A stretch of 64,000 nt of DNA, taken from assembly GCA_030427585.1 (NCBI GenBank), contig JAUIBW010000021.1, positions 1-64,000 of the forward strand, read 5' to 3'. The notes beneath the pieces were generated by a model. The model worked only from the letters and a program-made list of their open reading frames with translations. It was not told the origin of the DNA and did not search any database. The DNA comes from Bacteroidia bacterium. Its GTDB lineage: Bacteria > Bacteroidota > Bacteroidia > Flavobacteriales > Flavobacteriaceae. Positions 28,022-37,800 of this stretch are shown in pieces (positions within the stretch are counted from its first letter, which is position 1; every line of letters begins with the position of its first letter). A program made the translations under genes and the position numbers.

Positions 28022-28210
28022 CTATGCAAAGATGCAGTAGCCATTAGGACGACAGTAGCCCGGTTCGCAGAACCCTCCTCCCGGAGGACCTACCTGGCAA
28101 CCTCTCCCGGTTGGGCAGCATCTGGCCCATCTCATACTCGACCCTGTAATAGTTTGTTGCTGTTCTTTACTGAGTTTTGTGACTCCAGCTAAATTAAGAA
28201 TACTTTTCAT
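28022..28210 (-). CDS. Cys-rich peptide with GG-like leader (putative bacteriocin/RiPP-type precursor)
   Basis: 62 residues. The first 24 resemble the leaders of Bacteroidota bacteriocin-like peptides: a hydrophobic LNLAGV, then KLSKEQQQTITG, ending in a GS in place of the usual GG. The remaining ~38 residues are rich in Gly and Pro and have six Cys (31, 32, 38, 48, 53 and 59), enough for three disulfides or for enzymatic modification. No peptidase-ABC exporter or lanthionine enzyme is next to it. It has its own terminator. Leader identity is inferred by pattern; activity is unknown. Confidence 0.75.
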   Translation of the reverse strand: MKSILNLAGVTKLSKEQQQTITGSSMRWARCCPTGRGCQVGPPGGGFCEPGYCRPNGYCIFA

Positions 28211-28560
28211 TGTGTATATATTTAAATTTATATCACCTAAATTTAATGTAAATTACTGATAATTAAATACGTGAATTACACAAACAAATTGAGGTTTTAT
28301 ATGATTCATGTAGGGTTAAAACTACCTAAAACACCAGTGTATATTCTTAAAAAGTCGAGAATAGTATCAAAAGAGAAATATTGTTATGTTTTATGAACAA
28401 AAAAATAATAGAGCAACATTTTCTATCAATACTACTCTAATGTAAGTCAAATAACCTTTTCTTTTTACAATCATAAATTTTATAGATTGGGATAAAAAAA
28501 CATCAAGAAATTAAACATTTTAACTTTACTTTTGAATTACAATTTTACACACAGAAATAC
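28211..28560. other. Intergenic region, divergent
   Basis: 350 bp between the Cys-rich peptide gene and a methyltransferase gene. It holds the plus-strand -7 element at 28527 and a near-match (TAAATTTA) on the minus strand before the peptide gene. No other frame or hairpin of note was seen. Confidence 0.6.
28527..28534 (+). promoter_or_regulatory. -7 element of the spermidine-synthase-like gene
   Basis: TACTTTTG matches TAnnTTTG, 26 bp before the ATG at 28561. Confidence 0.55.
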
Positions 28561-29217
28561 ATGAAGAGATTATTAAGCTATCTGTGGCCATTCACCAAAG
28601 AGGTTTCTACACAAATTAATGGAACATTAGAACTCACATGGATGAATGGTAAAAAAGTACTGGATAGTCAAAATGCAAATTACTCCTATGGATCGTTACA
28701 AAAATTACTTAGTTACGGACTTTCATTAATAGATATTTCTGTTAATAGTGAAATTCTTTTACTAGGGCTTGGAGGTGGGAGTATAATAGCTCCCCTTAGA
28801 AATACATTTGGTCATCAAGGAAAAATTACTGCTGTAGAAATTGATGAAGTAGTCATCGAAATTGCTAAAAATGAATTTAATATAACCAGTAATCGCAATC
28901 TCGAAATCATTTGCGAAGACGCTTTTTTCTATGTCGATCATTGTGTATCACAATTTGAAATTATAATCATCGATATTTTTATCGATAATCAAGTTCCTAA
29001 ACAGTTTTATGAAAATCAATTCTGGAAAAACCTTATTCCCTTATTAAAACCAGGTGGACAAATCGTATTTAATGCCGGAATTAATTTGAAGGAAAATATC
29101 AAAATCGAATCTCTTGTATCCGCAGTTAAATTGGATATCGAATTTTCACAACACAATCAAGTTCAAGGAACCAACACGTTATTAATCGGGAAGAAAAAAC
29201 TAAGAGTTAAAGATTAA
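28561..29217 (+). CDS. Spermidine-synthase-like class I methyltransferase-fold protein
   Basis: 218 residues. The cofactor-binding motif I is LLLGLGGGSIIAP (about residues 61-73), motif II is ITAVEIDEVVIEIA, and IIIIDIFI follows. The order resembles polyamine aminopropyltransferases, but the protein is shorter and lacks the N-terminal beta domain of true spermidine synthases. It may transfer an aminopropyl or a methyl group; the substrate is unknown. Single gene. Confidence 0.8.
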   Translation: MKRLLSYLWPFTKEVSTQINGTLELTWMNGKKVLDSQNANYSYGSLQKLLSYGLSLIDISVNSEILLLGLGGGSIIAPLRNTFGHQGKITAVEIDEVVIEIAKNEFNITSNRNLEIICEDAFFYVDHCVSQFEIIIIDIFIDNQVPKQFYENQFWKNLIPLLKPGGQIVFNAGINLKENIKIESLVSAVKLDIEFSQHNQVQGTNTLLIGKKKLRVKD

Positions 29218-29397
29218 AAACTATAGTATATATTTTTTTACAAACTCGATATGCTCTTAATCCGAAATAATGTAGATTTTAGCAATATTCTGTTTTCCCT
29301 ACCCGTAAAATACGATAACATCATTTTCCCAGAAAACAGTGTAATCCCGTATTACTTTTATGTATTACATTTATAACCAATTATATAAAACAATGCT

Positions 29398-30036
29398 GTG
29401 AAGATACCTACACCTATTTTATCTATTATTTTGATTTGTTGCGTCTCATGTAACACCAATAAAAACTCAAAAGAAAGTAGTAGTAACTTAAAAGTACCTC
29501 TACAGGTGATTACGACTTCTAGTCAGGATGACAAAATTAATACTACAAAAGCAACAGTTTTATCGGTTGAAGAGACGTTAATCATGCCTGATGACTACCT
29601 CACAACAGTGCTCACTGCTAAAACTAATACTAATGACACCCTGGCATTTATGGATATGGATGGTTTTGAAAAATTAGTTAATAAAGAAATCACTATCACC
29701 TATCACTTAAAATCAAATCAAAAAAAACTAATAGTTTGTTTTGAGTGTACTTCATATCCTAAACCAATTGAGTTAGCTAATATCACATCAATTGCATCCG
29801 ATATTGAATTTAGACTATTAAAGCTAAAAGAATATCAGGAAGATGAGTATATCACTACTGCCTCATCGCTTATTATGCATACCAAGGATGATAAGGTTGA
29901 ACATTTTTATACCAATATATTTGATCTAATTGAAGATAGTACAAAGATGAAAAGTGCATTTTTTAATTATGGCATTGTAACAGAATATACTCCAGAACTA
30001 CTTAATCGTGATGAATTACGGCTATTATTAGAGTAG
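29398..30036 (+). CDS. Lipoprotein of unknown function
   Basis: 212 residues with a signal peptide and lipobox (CCVSC-NT), a Ser/Asn/Lys linker, then a mixed alpha/beta body without a recognised family. The start must be GTG at 29398, since the nearby ATG (29393) is in another frame and meets a stop at once. Located between the methyltransferase-like gene and the BlaI operator, with no clear partner. Confidence 0.65.
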   Translation: MKIPTPILSIILICCVSCNTNKNSKESSSNLKVPLQVITTSSQDDKINTTKATVLSVEETLIMPDDYLTTVLTAKTNTNDTLAFMDMDGFEKLVNKEITITYHLKSNQKKLIVCFECTSYPKPIELANITSIASDIEFRLLKLKEYQEDEYITTASSLIMHTKDDKVEHFYTNIFDLIEDSTKMKSAFFNYGIVTEYTPELLNRDELRLLLE

Positions 30037-30187
30037 TTGTATACTCTAATTATCTTAAGAAAAGAAATTATTATCTTTTAAAACCGTAATGCACTTCTTA
30101 GAAATTTACTTTTCTAAAATACATTATCATTTTTTTAACACCCTTTAAAAACCTCTTAAAATCAATAGTTAACACAATAAATCTACT

Positions 30188-30238
30188 AACTAATTAGTTG
30201 TACTACTAATTAATTAGTTGCAAAACTAAAAGATTAGT
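30188..30238 (+). promoter_or_regulatory. Three operator-like dyads before blaI
   Basis: AACTAATTAGTT (30188-30199, perfect palindrome), ACTAATTAATTAGT (30205-30218, perfect) and ACTAAAAGATTAGT (30225-30238, ACTAA/TTAGT half-sites) have centres 18 and 20 bp apart. The second touches the likely -33 TTG (30218-30220), and the third lies between it and the -7 box. This arrangement fits autorepression by the BlaI-type protein. Confidence 0.85.
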
Positions 30239-30240
30239 AG

Positions 30241-30248
30241 TAAGTTTG
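30241..30248 (+). promoter_or_regulatory. blaI-blaR1 promoter -7 element
   Basis: TAAGTTTG matches TAnnTTTG. A TTG 20 bp upstream (30218-30220) gives standard -33 spacing. An in-frame TTG at 30246 lies within this box and is therefore not the start of the gene. Confidence 0.75.
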
Positions 30249-30266
30249 TTTTATAAAATTGATACT

Positions 30267-30626
30267 ATGCAAAAATTAGCTAAAAGAGAAGAACAGATTA
30301 TGCAAAGTCTGTGGAAATTGGAAAAGGCATTTATAAAAGAAATCATTGAAGAGCTTTCTGATCCTAAACCACATTATAATACTACTGCTACGATTGTAAA
30401 AATTTTAGAAGAAAAAGGGTTTATTAGTCATGTAGCGTATGGAAACAGTTTTCAATATTATCCTTTAGTATCAAAAGATGAGTATCAAAAAGAAGTATTA
30501 GGCGAGGTAGTAAACAATTATTTTGACAATTCTCCTTTGGCTTTGGTTAAATTCTTTGCTAAGGAAGAAAAGATAAATACCGACGAATTAGAAGAAATAA
30601 TTCAACTAATAAAAAACAAGAAATAA
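30267..30626 (+). CDS. blaI: BlaI/MecI/CopY-family repressor
   Basis: 119 residues, a winged-helix repressor (LAKREEQIMQSLWKLEKAFIKEI then YNTTATIVKILEEKGFI) with a C-terminal helical dimerisation part. The NTTATIVK region corresponds to the site cleaved or destabilised in MecI/BlaI families, but the cut site is not proven here. Its stop overlaps the start of the M56 sensor gene by one base. The three dyads upstream are the likely binding sites. Whether it responds to beta-lactams or another signal is unknown. Confidence 0.93.
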   Translation: MQKLAKREEQIMQSLWKLEKAFIKEIIEELSDPKPHYNTTATIVKILEEKGFISHVAYGNSFQYYPLVSKDEYQKEVLGEVVNNYFDNSPLALVKFFAKEEKINTDELEEIIQLIKNKK

Positions 30627-33298
30627 TGAACTATATCGTACATAGCTCGGCATTAATAGGATTATCTTATATTATTTATAGATTTTTTCTTTCCAAAGAG
30701 ACTTTTTACCATTTAAACAGATGGGTATTGTTATCATTAATTGTACTTTCATTCACTTTACCTTTTATTACGGTTCCCGAAAGTTTATCATTTAAAAGTG
30801 CTTTATCTCGGGAAGTAGAAATACAACCTTCAAATTCTGTTGTCGCAGACTATAAAATACCAGAAACAGCTACAAAAACTGAAAATATATCAGCCACCGA
30901 TACTTCTGGTATCAACACAACTTCTATTAGCAAATCTTTAGACTGGGAAACAGTTCTGCTATACATTTATCTATTAGGTATATTAGTATTTGGCATTCAT
31001 TTTATCATTCAATTAGGAGTTTTATTATATCGCATTTCTAAATATCCAACTATAGAAGTTGATGATTATAAAATTGTAGAAACCGATAAAAAACATGCTC
31101 CCTACTCATTCTGGAATAGAATATTTATGAATCCCAGTCAATATAATCCCGATACGTATTTACAAATCCTAAAACACGAACAGGTACATATCAAAGGTAG
31201 ACATAGTATCGATATGTTATTAGTAGAATTATTAGTGATGATGCAATGGTTTAATCCTTTTGCCTGGCTATATCGCAGAGCTATCGATAATAATCTAGAA
31301 TACCTGACCGACAATAATATGCTTAATATAGGTGAAGACAGAGAAATTTATCAAATGAATCTCTTAAAAGTCTCCACTCCAAATATGCCAACAGGTTTGG
31401 CTACAAGTTACAATCAATCATTTCTCAAAAAACGAATCCTTATGATGAATTCTAAAAAATCAACATCAAAATCAGGGTGGAAATACCTAATCATTATTCC
31501 ACTACTTGCTATTACCGTATTTTCTTTTAACCCGGTAAAACCCAATGAAACATTGGCTGATCATAATGCAGAATCTATAGATATTACGGCAGATTCTAAT
31601 AAAGAATCCATATCATCATCCGGTGCTCAAAACAACTTTACCAAAGGAGTATGGGATGCCGAAGTTGGAGGAGGTAAATTATGTATTATGTATAGAAGTG
31701 CAGAACCTCTTAAGCGAAATTTCTGGTCTATGACCAGATGCTATGACCCCATATACTTTAAAGATTTTCCCAGTGGAGATCGACAACAATTTAAAATTAC
31801 AAAAGATGCCGGGACTATGACCTATGTGGGTCGGTTTGATAACAAAATAGGTGATGGAAGATATGAATTTACTCCCAATGAGTCGTTTATTACATCACTC
31901 AAAGCTTATGGTTTACATGTCGATAATAAAGATTTGGTGCATTGTTTCCTTACTGGTTTTGACAACAACTACCTAAGTTATTTAAAACGTGAAAATCTAA
32001 ACATCGATCAAGATGATTTTGAAGATATTATTCATAAATCACTTCCGCTTGATAAACTAAAAATGTACAGGAAAGAACTTACTCGATTAGGGTATGAAAA
32101 TTATACCATGGAAGAGGTAAGTAAACTTAATTTATTTGACGTTGATGTTACTTATATTTCGTTTATCAATACTTTAAATGGTAGTAAAACTTCCCTAAAA
32201 AAGATTACAAAAGCTAAAATCCATAATGTATCTTCTGAATTCGTTACATCATATCGAAATAATGGTTATGGCAACCTGTCTCTTGATGATTATATGAAAT
32301 TAAAGATTCACGATGTGACTCCAGATTTTATTGAGTCATTCAAAAAGGCGGGGCATACCAACATTACTGTACAGGAAGCTAAAAACCTTAAAATTCATAA
32401 TGTTACTCCGGTATACATAAACAACTTCAAAAAAGCTGGATATCCTAATATCAGCTTACAGGAAGCTAAAAAATTAAAAATTCATGGCGTAACTCCAGAA
32501 CTTATACAAGCGTATAAAAAAGCAGGGCAAAATAACATTTCATTACAAGAAGCTATCAAACTAAAAATCCATGATATCACACCTGGCCAGGTAAAAGCAG
32601 CTAAAAGCTCTTCTTCAAAAAGTAAACGAAATCAAAATATCTTATCAAGTTCTACTAATAGCCGTGGAGCCTCACAAGATAATCAACAAACCCCAAATGA
32701 TTTTATAAAACAATTTAAACAACTGGGTTATGATAATGTACCAATCGATGATATCATCAAATTAAAAATACATAATGTTACACCAGAGTACATCAAAATG
32801 TTCAATAAGGCAGGGTATAATAACATTCCTCTTGATGATGTAGTAGGTCTAAAAATCCATAATGTTACCCCCGATTTTATTGATTCCTTTAAAAAAGCTG
32901 GATATAAAAACATCTCTTTAGACGAAGCTAAATCATTAAAAATACATAACGTGTCTCCCAGTACTGCTTCAGATTATTCAAAAATAGGGTATTCTAATAT
33001 TTCTTTAAGTAAGTTAATATCTCTAAAGATTCACAATGTAACCCCCGAGTATATTAAAGAGTTCAAAAAGACGGAATTCGGAGACCTTCCTCTAGATGAC
33101 ATCATGAGTTTTAAAATTCACAGGGTTACTCCAGAGTTTGTACAATCTTTTAAAGATATTGGATTTAAAAATATAACAGCTGATCAGGCAAAGAGTCTTA
33201 AAATTCATAATGTCACACCAGAGTTTATTAAATCCTTAAAAGAACAGGACAAAGATGTTTCGCTAGAGCAAGCTATTAGAATCAAAATTCATTTTTAA
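30626..33298 (+). CDS. BlaR1-like M56 metallopeptidase with a long repeat tail
   Basis: 890 residues. The N-terminal ~300 residues hold four TM helices and the cytoplasmic zinc-protease motif HEQVH (184-188). After the last TM (about 285-302) the sensor is not a penicillin-binding domain. It has a short beta-rich part and then about a dozen repeats of ~29 residues, each carrying (L)KIHNVTPEYI...F.KAGY.NI.LD, interrupted once by a Ser/Asn-rich linker (about residues 655-690). Paired with the BlaI-type repressor, so likely a membrane signal-transducing protease whose ligand is bound by the repeats. Confidence 0.92.
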   Translation: MNYIVHSSALIGLSYIIYRFFLSKETFYHLNRWVLLSLIVLSFTLPFITVPESLSFKSALSREVEIQPSNSVVADYKIPETATKTENISATDTSGINTTSISKSLDWETVLLYIYLLGILVFGIHFIIQLGVLLYRISKYPTIEVDDYKIVETDKKHAPYSFWNRIFMNPSQYNPDTYLQILKHEQVHIKGRHSIDMLLVELLVMMQWFNPFAWLYRRAIDNNLEYLTDNNMLNIGEDREIYQMNLLKVSTPNMPTGLATSYNQSFLKKRILMMNSKKSTSKSGWKYLIIIPLLAITVFSFNPVKPNETLADHNAESIDITADSNKESISSSGAQNNFTKGVWDAEVGGGKLCIMYRSAEPLKRNFWSMTRCYDPIYFKDFPSGDRQQFKITKDAGTMTYVGRFDNKIGDGRYEFTPNESFITSLKAYGLHVDNKDLVHCFLTGFDNNYLSYLKRENLNIDQDDFEDIIHKSLPLDKLKMYRKELTRLGYENYTMEEVSKLNLFDVDVTYISFINTLNGSKTSLKKITKAKIHNVSSEFVTSYRNNGYGNLSLDDYMKLKIHDVTPDFIESFKKAGHTNITVQEAKNLKIHNVTPVYINNFKKAGYPNISLQEAKKLKIHGVTPELIQAYKKAGQNNISLQEAIKLKIHDITPGQVKAAKSSSSKSKRNQNILSSSTNSRGASQDNQQTPNDFIKQFKQLGYDNVPIDDIIKLKIHNVTPEYIKMFNKAGYNNIPLDDVVGLKIHNVTPDFIDSFKKAGYKNISLDEAKSLKIHNVSPSTASDYSKIGYSNISLSKLISLKIHNVTPEYIKEFKKTEFGDLPLDDIMSFKIHRVTPEFVQSFKDIGFKNITADQAKSLKIHNVTPEFIKSLKEQDKDVSLEQAIRIKIHF

Positions 33299-33343
33299 AT
33301 ATATTAGGATACACTAGCCAAAATTCAATCAATCAAAAAACAG

Positions 33344-33378
33344 GAAGACTGCTAATTTCTATATTAGCAGTCTTCTTT
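33344..33378. terminator. Terminator between the blaR1-like gene and gltD
   Basis: Perfect 13-bp stem, GAAGACTGCTAAT with ATTAGCAGTCTTC, 6-nt loop. T-rich stretches occur on both sides, so it can serve both convergent genes. Confidence 0.88.
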
Positions 33379-33407
33379 ATTAGTATTGTGGTAGCAAAAA
33401 TATATCG

Positions 33408-34871
33408 TTATACCCTAGGTAAATCTCCCTCTCCTTTAAGTGGTAGATTAGAACTTCCCATTAAATAGGTATCGACATGATATGCAGCTTGTCTACCTTC
33501 TGCAATTGCCCAAACAATTAAAGACTGCCCTCTACGAGTATCCCCAGCTGCAAAAACTCCTTTTACATTGGTTGCATAATTGTGCTCACTTGCTTTAATA
33601 TTGGTTCTTGCATCCATATCTACTCCTAATTGTTCTGCGATAGTAGGCTCTGATCCCGTAAATCCTAAAGCCAACAACGCTAATTCACATTTCCATTCTT
33701 TCTCTGTACCCAAAATTTCTTTTAGTATAAAACGACCATTTTCTTTTACCCATTCTACTTCTATAGTGATTAAACCATTTAGATTTCCATTTTCATCTCC
33801 CAAAAACTCTTTGGTAGAGATACTCCAATTACGAGTTACTCCTTCTTGATGAGATGAGCTTGTACGCAAACGCATTGGCCAAAATGGCCAGGGTTGATGT
33901 GCAGGACGTTCTATGGTTCCTTTATCCATAATCTCAAAGTTAGTTACAGAAGTTGCTCCCTGCCGCACAGAAGTACCAATACAATCTGATCCTGTATCTC
34001 CTCCTCCAATTACGATTACATCTTTCTTTGTAGCCAGAATTTCTTCTCCCAAATCTTTTATACCATCAACTCTTCTATTACTTTGTGGTAAAAAATCCAT
34101 AGCCTGAACTACCCCTTTAAGATCAGCCCCTTTGACAGGTAAATTACGACGAACTGTAGCTCCTGTACACAATACCACAGCATCAAAGTCAGCTTTTAAC
34201 GTATCTGCTTTGATCTCCTTTCCGATATGGGTATTGGTTCTAAAAACAATACCTTCTTTTTCTAAAATAGCAACACGACGATCGATCACATATTTTTCCA
34301 TTTTAAAATCAGGAATACCATAGCGCAATAATCCTCCTACTTTTTCATCTCTTTCAAAAACAGTCACCAAATGCCCAACACGGTTTAATTGTTGTGCAGC
34401 TGCTAATCCAGCTGGTCCAGATCCAATTACAGCTACGGTCTTACCTGTTCTTTCTTTTGGAGGGTTAGGCTTAATCCAATCGTTTTTAAAAGCTTGCTCT
34501 ACGATATTTTTTTCTATATTCTCAATAGTCACAGGGTTTTCATTTACCCCTAGTACACAAGCTTCTTCACATGGTGCAGGGCATAATCTCCCTGTAAATT
34601 CAGGAAAATTATTAGTTGAATGTAAAATATCTGCTGCTTTTTTCCATCGACCACGATACACAGCATCATTAAAGTCAGGGATCAGGTTGCCTAACGGGCA
34701 CCCGCTATGACAAAATGGTATTCCACAATCCATACAACGTGCACCTTGATTTTTGAGTTTCCCCTCTGGTATTCCCACAGTAAACTCTTTATATCCTTTG
34801 ATACGATCTTTTACCGGTTCGTACTCTTCTATCTCTCTTTCAAATTCTAAAAATCCAGTTATCTTTCCCAT
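33408..34871 (-). CDS. gltD: Glutamate synthase (NADPH) small subunit
   Basis: 487 residues. N-terminal Fe-S cysteines lie in CMDCGIPFCHSGCP and CPAPCEEAC; the FAD site is VIGSGPAGLAAA and the NADPH site is VIGGGDTGSDC. It passes electrons from NADPH to GltB. It is 13 bp downstream of gltB on the same strand. The ATG at 34871 is used; the TTG two codons earlier is not a likely start. Confidence 0.97.
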   Translation of the reverse strand: MGKITGFLEFEREIEEYEPVKDRIKGYKEFTVGIPEGKLKNQGARCMDCGIPFCHSGCPLGNLIPDFNDAVYRGRWKKAADILHSTNNFPEFTGRLCPAPCEEACVLGVNENPVTIENIEKNIVEQAFKNDWIKPNPPKERTGKTVAVIGSGPAGLAAAQQLNRVGHLVTVFERDEKVGGLLRYGIPDFKMEKYVIDRRVAILEKEGIVFRTNTHIGKEIKADTLKADFDAVVLCTGATVRRNLPVKGADLKGVVQAMDFLPQSNRRVDGIKDLGEEILATKKDVIVIGGGDTGSDCIGTSVRQGATSVTNFEIMDKGTIERPAHQPWPFWPMRLRTSSSHQEGVTRNWSISTKEFLGDENGNLNGLITIEVEWVKENGRFILKEILGTEKEWKCELALLALGFTGSEPTIAEQLGVDMDARTNIKASEHNYATNVKGVFAAGDTRRGQSLIVWAIAEGRQAAYHVDTYLMGSSNLPLKGEGDLPRV

Positions 34872-34884
34872 GTTCAATATCGTT

Positions 34885-37800
34885 TTATACTTGTGCTAGT
34901 TTTTCTTCTTTTAATCGCTGTAATGCTTGTTTGTATTCTTCAGGGAAAATTTTGACAAATTTTGGTAATTCGCTCCTCCAGTTTTCCAAAATTCTTTGAG
35001 CCAAAGGACTTAAGGTAGTATTGTAATGGTTCTCGATTAAGGTTTTTAACTCTTCAATATCTTTTTCCTCTATCACAGAATCCAGATTTAACGCCTCTTT
35101 ATTACAATGCTTTTCAAATGTCTTTTTCTCATCGTAGATATATGCTATTCCGCCAGACATCCCTGCTCCAAAATTTCTTCCTACTTCTCCCAGAATCACA
35201 GCAATACCTCCGGTCATATATTCACATCCATGATCACCAATTCCTTCAACTACAGCTTTTGCTCCAGAGTTACGTACACAGAATCGTTCTCCTGCTTTAC
35301 CATTAATATAGACTTCTCCTGCTGTAGCTCCATACAGGGTTACATTACCTGTGATCACATTATTTTCGGGAATTATAGTAGCTTCTTCGGGTACTTTAAT
35401 AATGAGTTTTGCTCCCGAAAGTCCTTTTCCTAGGTAGTCATTGGTATTCCCATTAACCACCATCGTCAATCCTTTGGTAGCAAATGCTCCGAAGCTTTGT
35501 CCAGCTGCTCCTGTAAAGTTTAGTTTCAAGGTATTATCGGGCAATCCCTGTGCCCCATATATTTTTGATATTTCATTACTTAAGATAGCACCTACTGCTC
35601 TATCAGTATTACAAATATCAAAATCTAATACGGTTTTTTCTTTACGAAAGAGTGCCGGATGTGCTTGCTCTATGATTTCAAAGTCTATAGACTTCTCTAA
35701 GCCATGATCCTGACTTTCGGTATTATAGATATCCACTCCTGAAGGCGTTTTTACCTGGTGAAGAATTGGTGTAAGATCTACTCCTGCAGCTTTATAGTGA
35801 TTAATAGCTTTTTTATGATCCAACTTACTTACCTGTCCTATCATTTCGTTGATGGTACGAAATCCTAGTTGTGCCATAATCTCTCGCAACTCCTGAGCTA
35901 CGAAATACATATAGTTTACGACATGTTCTGGTTTTCCATTAAATTTTTTGCGTAGTTCTGGGTTTTGTGTAGCAATACCAACCGGACAGGTATTTAAGTG
36001 ACATACACGCATCATTACGCATCCTGATGCTACCAGAGGTGCTGTTGCAAAACCGAACTCCTCTGCACCTAATAAGCATGCTATTGCAACATCCCGACCG
36101 GTTTTTAACTGTCCGTCACACTCTAGCACAATACGGCTACGCAGGTTATTACCCACTAGTGTTTGCTGTGCCTCTGCAATACCAAGTTCCCATGGGAGTC
36201 CGGCATGTTTTAGCGATGTTAATGGTGATGCCCCTGTACCACCATCAAATCCAGAAATTAGCACCACATCTGCCTTTGCTTTGGCTACCCCTGCTGCAAC
36301 AGTTCCTACACCAACTTCTGATACTAATTTTACATTTATTCTCGCATTCCTATTTGCAGATTTTAGGTCATAAATTAACTGTGACAAATCTTCGATAGAA
36401 TAAATATCATGATGTGGTGGTGGCGAAATTAATCCTACATAGGGTGTAGAATTACGCGTTTTAGCTATTTCGGGATTTACTTTTGGCCCTGGCAATTGCC
36501 CTCCTTCTCCTGGTTTAGCTCCCTGAGCCATTTTAATTTGAATCTCTGCAGCATTCGTTAAATAGTTAGAAGACACTCCAAATCGACCAGAAGCCACTTG
36601 CTTAATCGCACTGTTTTTCCAATCACCATTTACATCTTTATAGAAGCGAAGCGGGTTTTCCCCTCCTTCCCCAGAGTTACTTTTTCCTCCTATACGGTTC
36701 ATTGCCACTGCAAGGTTTTCATGTGCTTCCTGGCTAATAGACCCATATGACATAGCTCCCGTTTTAAAACGTTTTACGATCTCTGTCCAAGGTTCTACCT
36801 CATCTATCGAAATAGGATCATAATTCGAAAACTCCAACATTCCTCTAATGGTCATCAGAGCTTTTGATTGTTCATTGATTAATTTGGCATATTCTGCATA
36901 CGTTTCGGGATCGTTATCCCTAACCGATTTTTGTAGTTTAGCCACCGACAAAGGATTAAACTGGTGTTTTTCTCCATTACGTCTCCATCGGTACTGCCCT
37001 CCTATCTCTAGGCTTAAATTACCTGCTACTTCCTGACCTATATAAGCTTTTTTATGGCGTTTAGAGATCTCTTTTTCGATCTCATAAAGTCCTATTCCTT
37101 CAATACGAGTTGCTGTATTAGGGAAATATTGATCAACAACCTGAGTATTAATCCCGATGCATTCGAATAATTGAGAACTTCGGTATGAATTTAAAGTAGA
37201 AATACCAATTTTATTCATCACCTTTAGCACTCCTTTACCTACAGCCTTGTTATAGTTGTATACTGCTTCTTCAAAAGTGAGTCCTGATATATTGTTTTCT
37301 TTAATCTGTTCTCCTATAATCTCATTTACCATATAAGGATTAATGGCACTGGCTCCGTACCCAAACAACAAAGCAAAATGATGTACTTCTCTAGGTTCTG
37401 CAGATTCAATAATAGTACTGACTTTGGATCGTTTTCCTAGCTTTTGTAGTCCACTATTAACATAGGAGCATGCTAATAGCGCAGGAATTGGCGCTCTGTG
37501 CTTACTCACGTTCCTATCGGAAAGAATAATTATGTTTGTTCCTTCATCAATGGCTTGAGATACGTTTTTGAGTAAAATTTCTAATGCATCTTCAAGGCCG
37601 TTTAACCCTCTATTAATATTATATAACATCGATACAGAAGTAGACTTAAACCCTTTACCTGTGTAGGTTTTGATCTTATCCAAGTCTTCTTTTGATATTA
37701 CAGGGTTTTGGATCTTTAGTTTATTACAATGTTTCTCATTAATATCGAATATATTATGATCAGACCCCAGAGTTAAACTGATATCGGTAATCAGTTCTTC

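Noticed and set aside
35107..35433. Plus-strand frames inside gltB
   Set aside because: Antisense shadows of a long, fully recognised gene with low-complexity translations; the other antisense frames within gltB, gltD and the T9SS protease are treated likewise.
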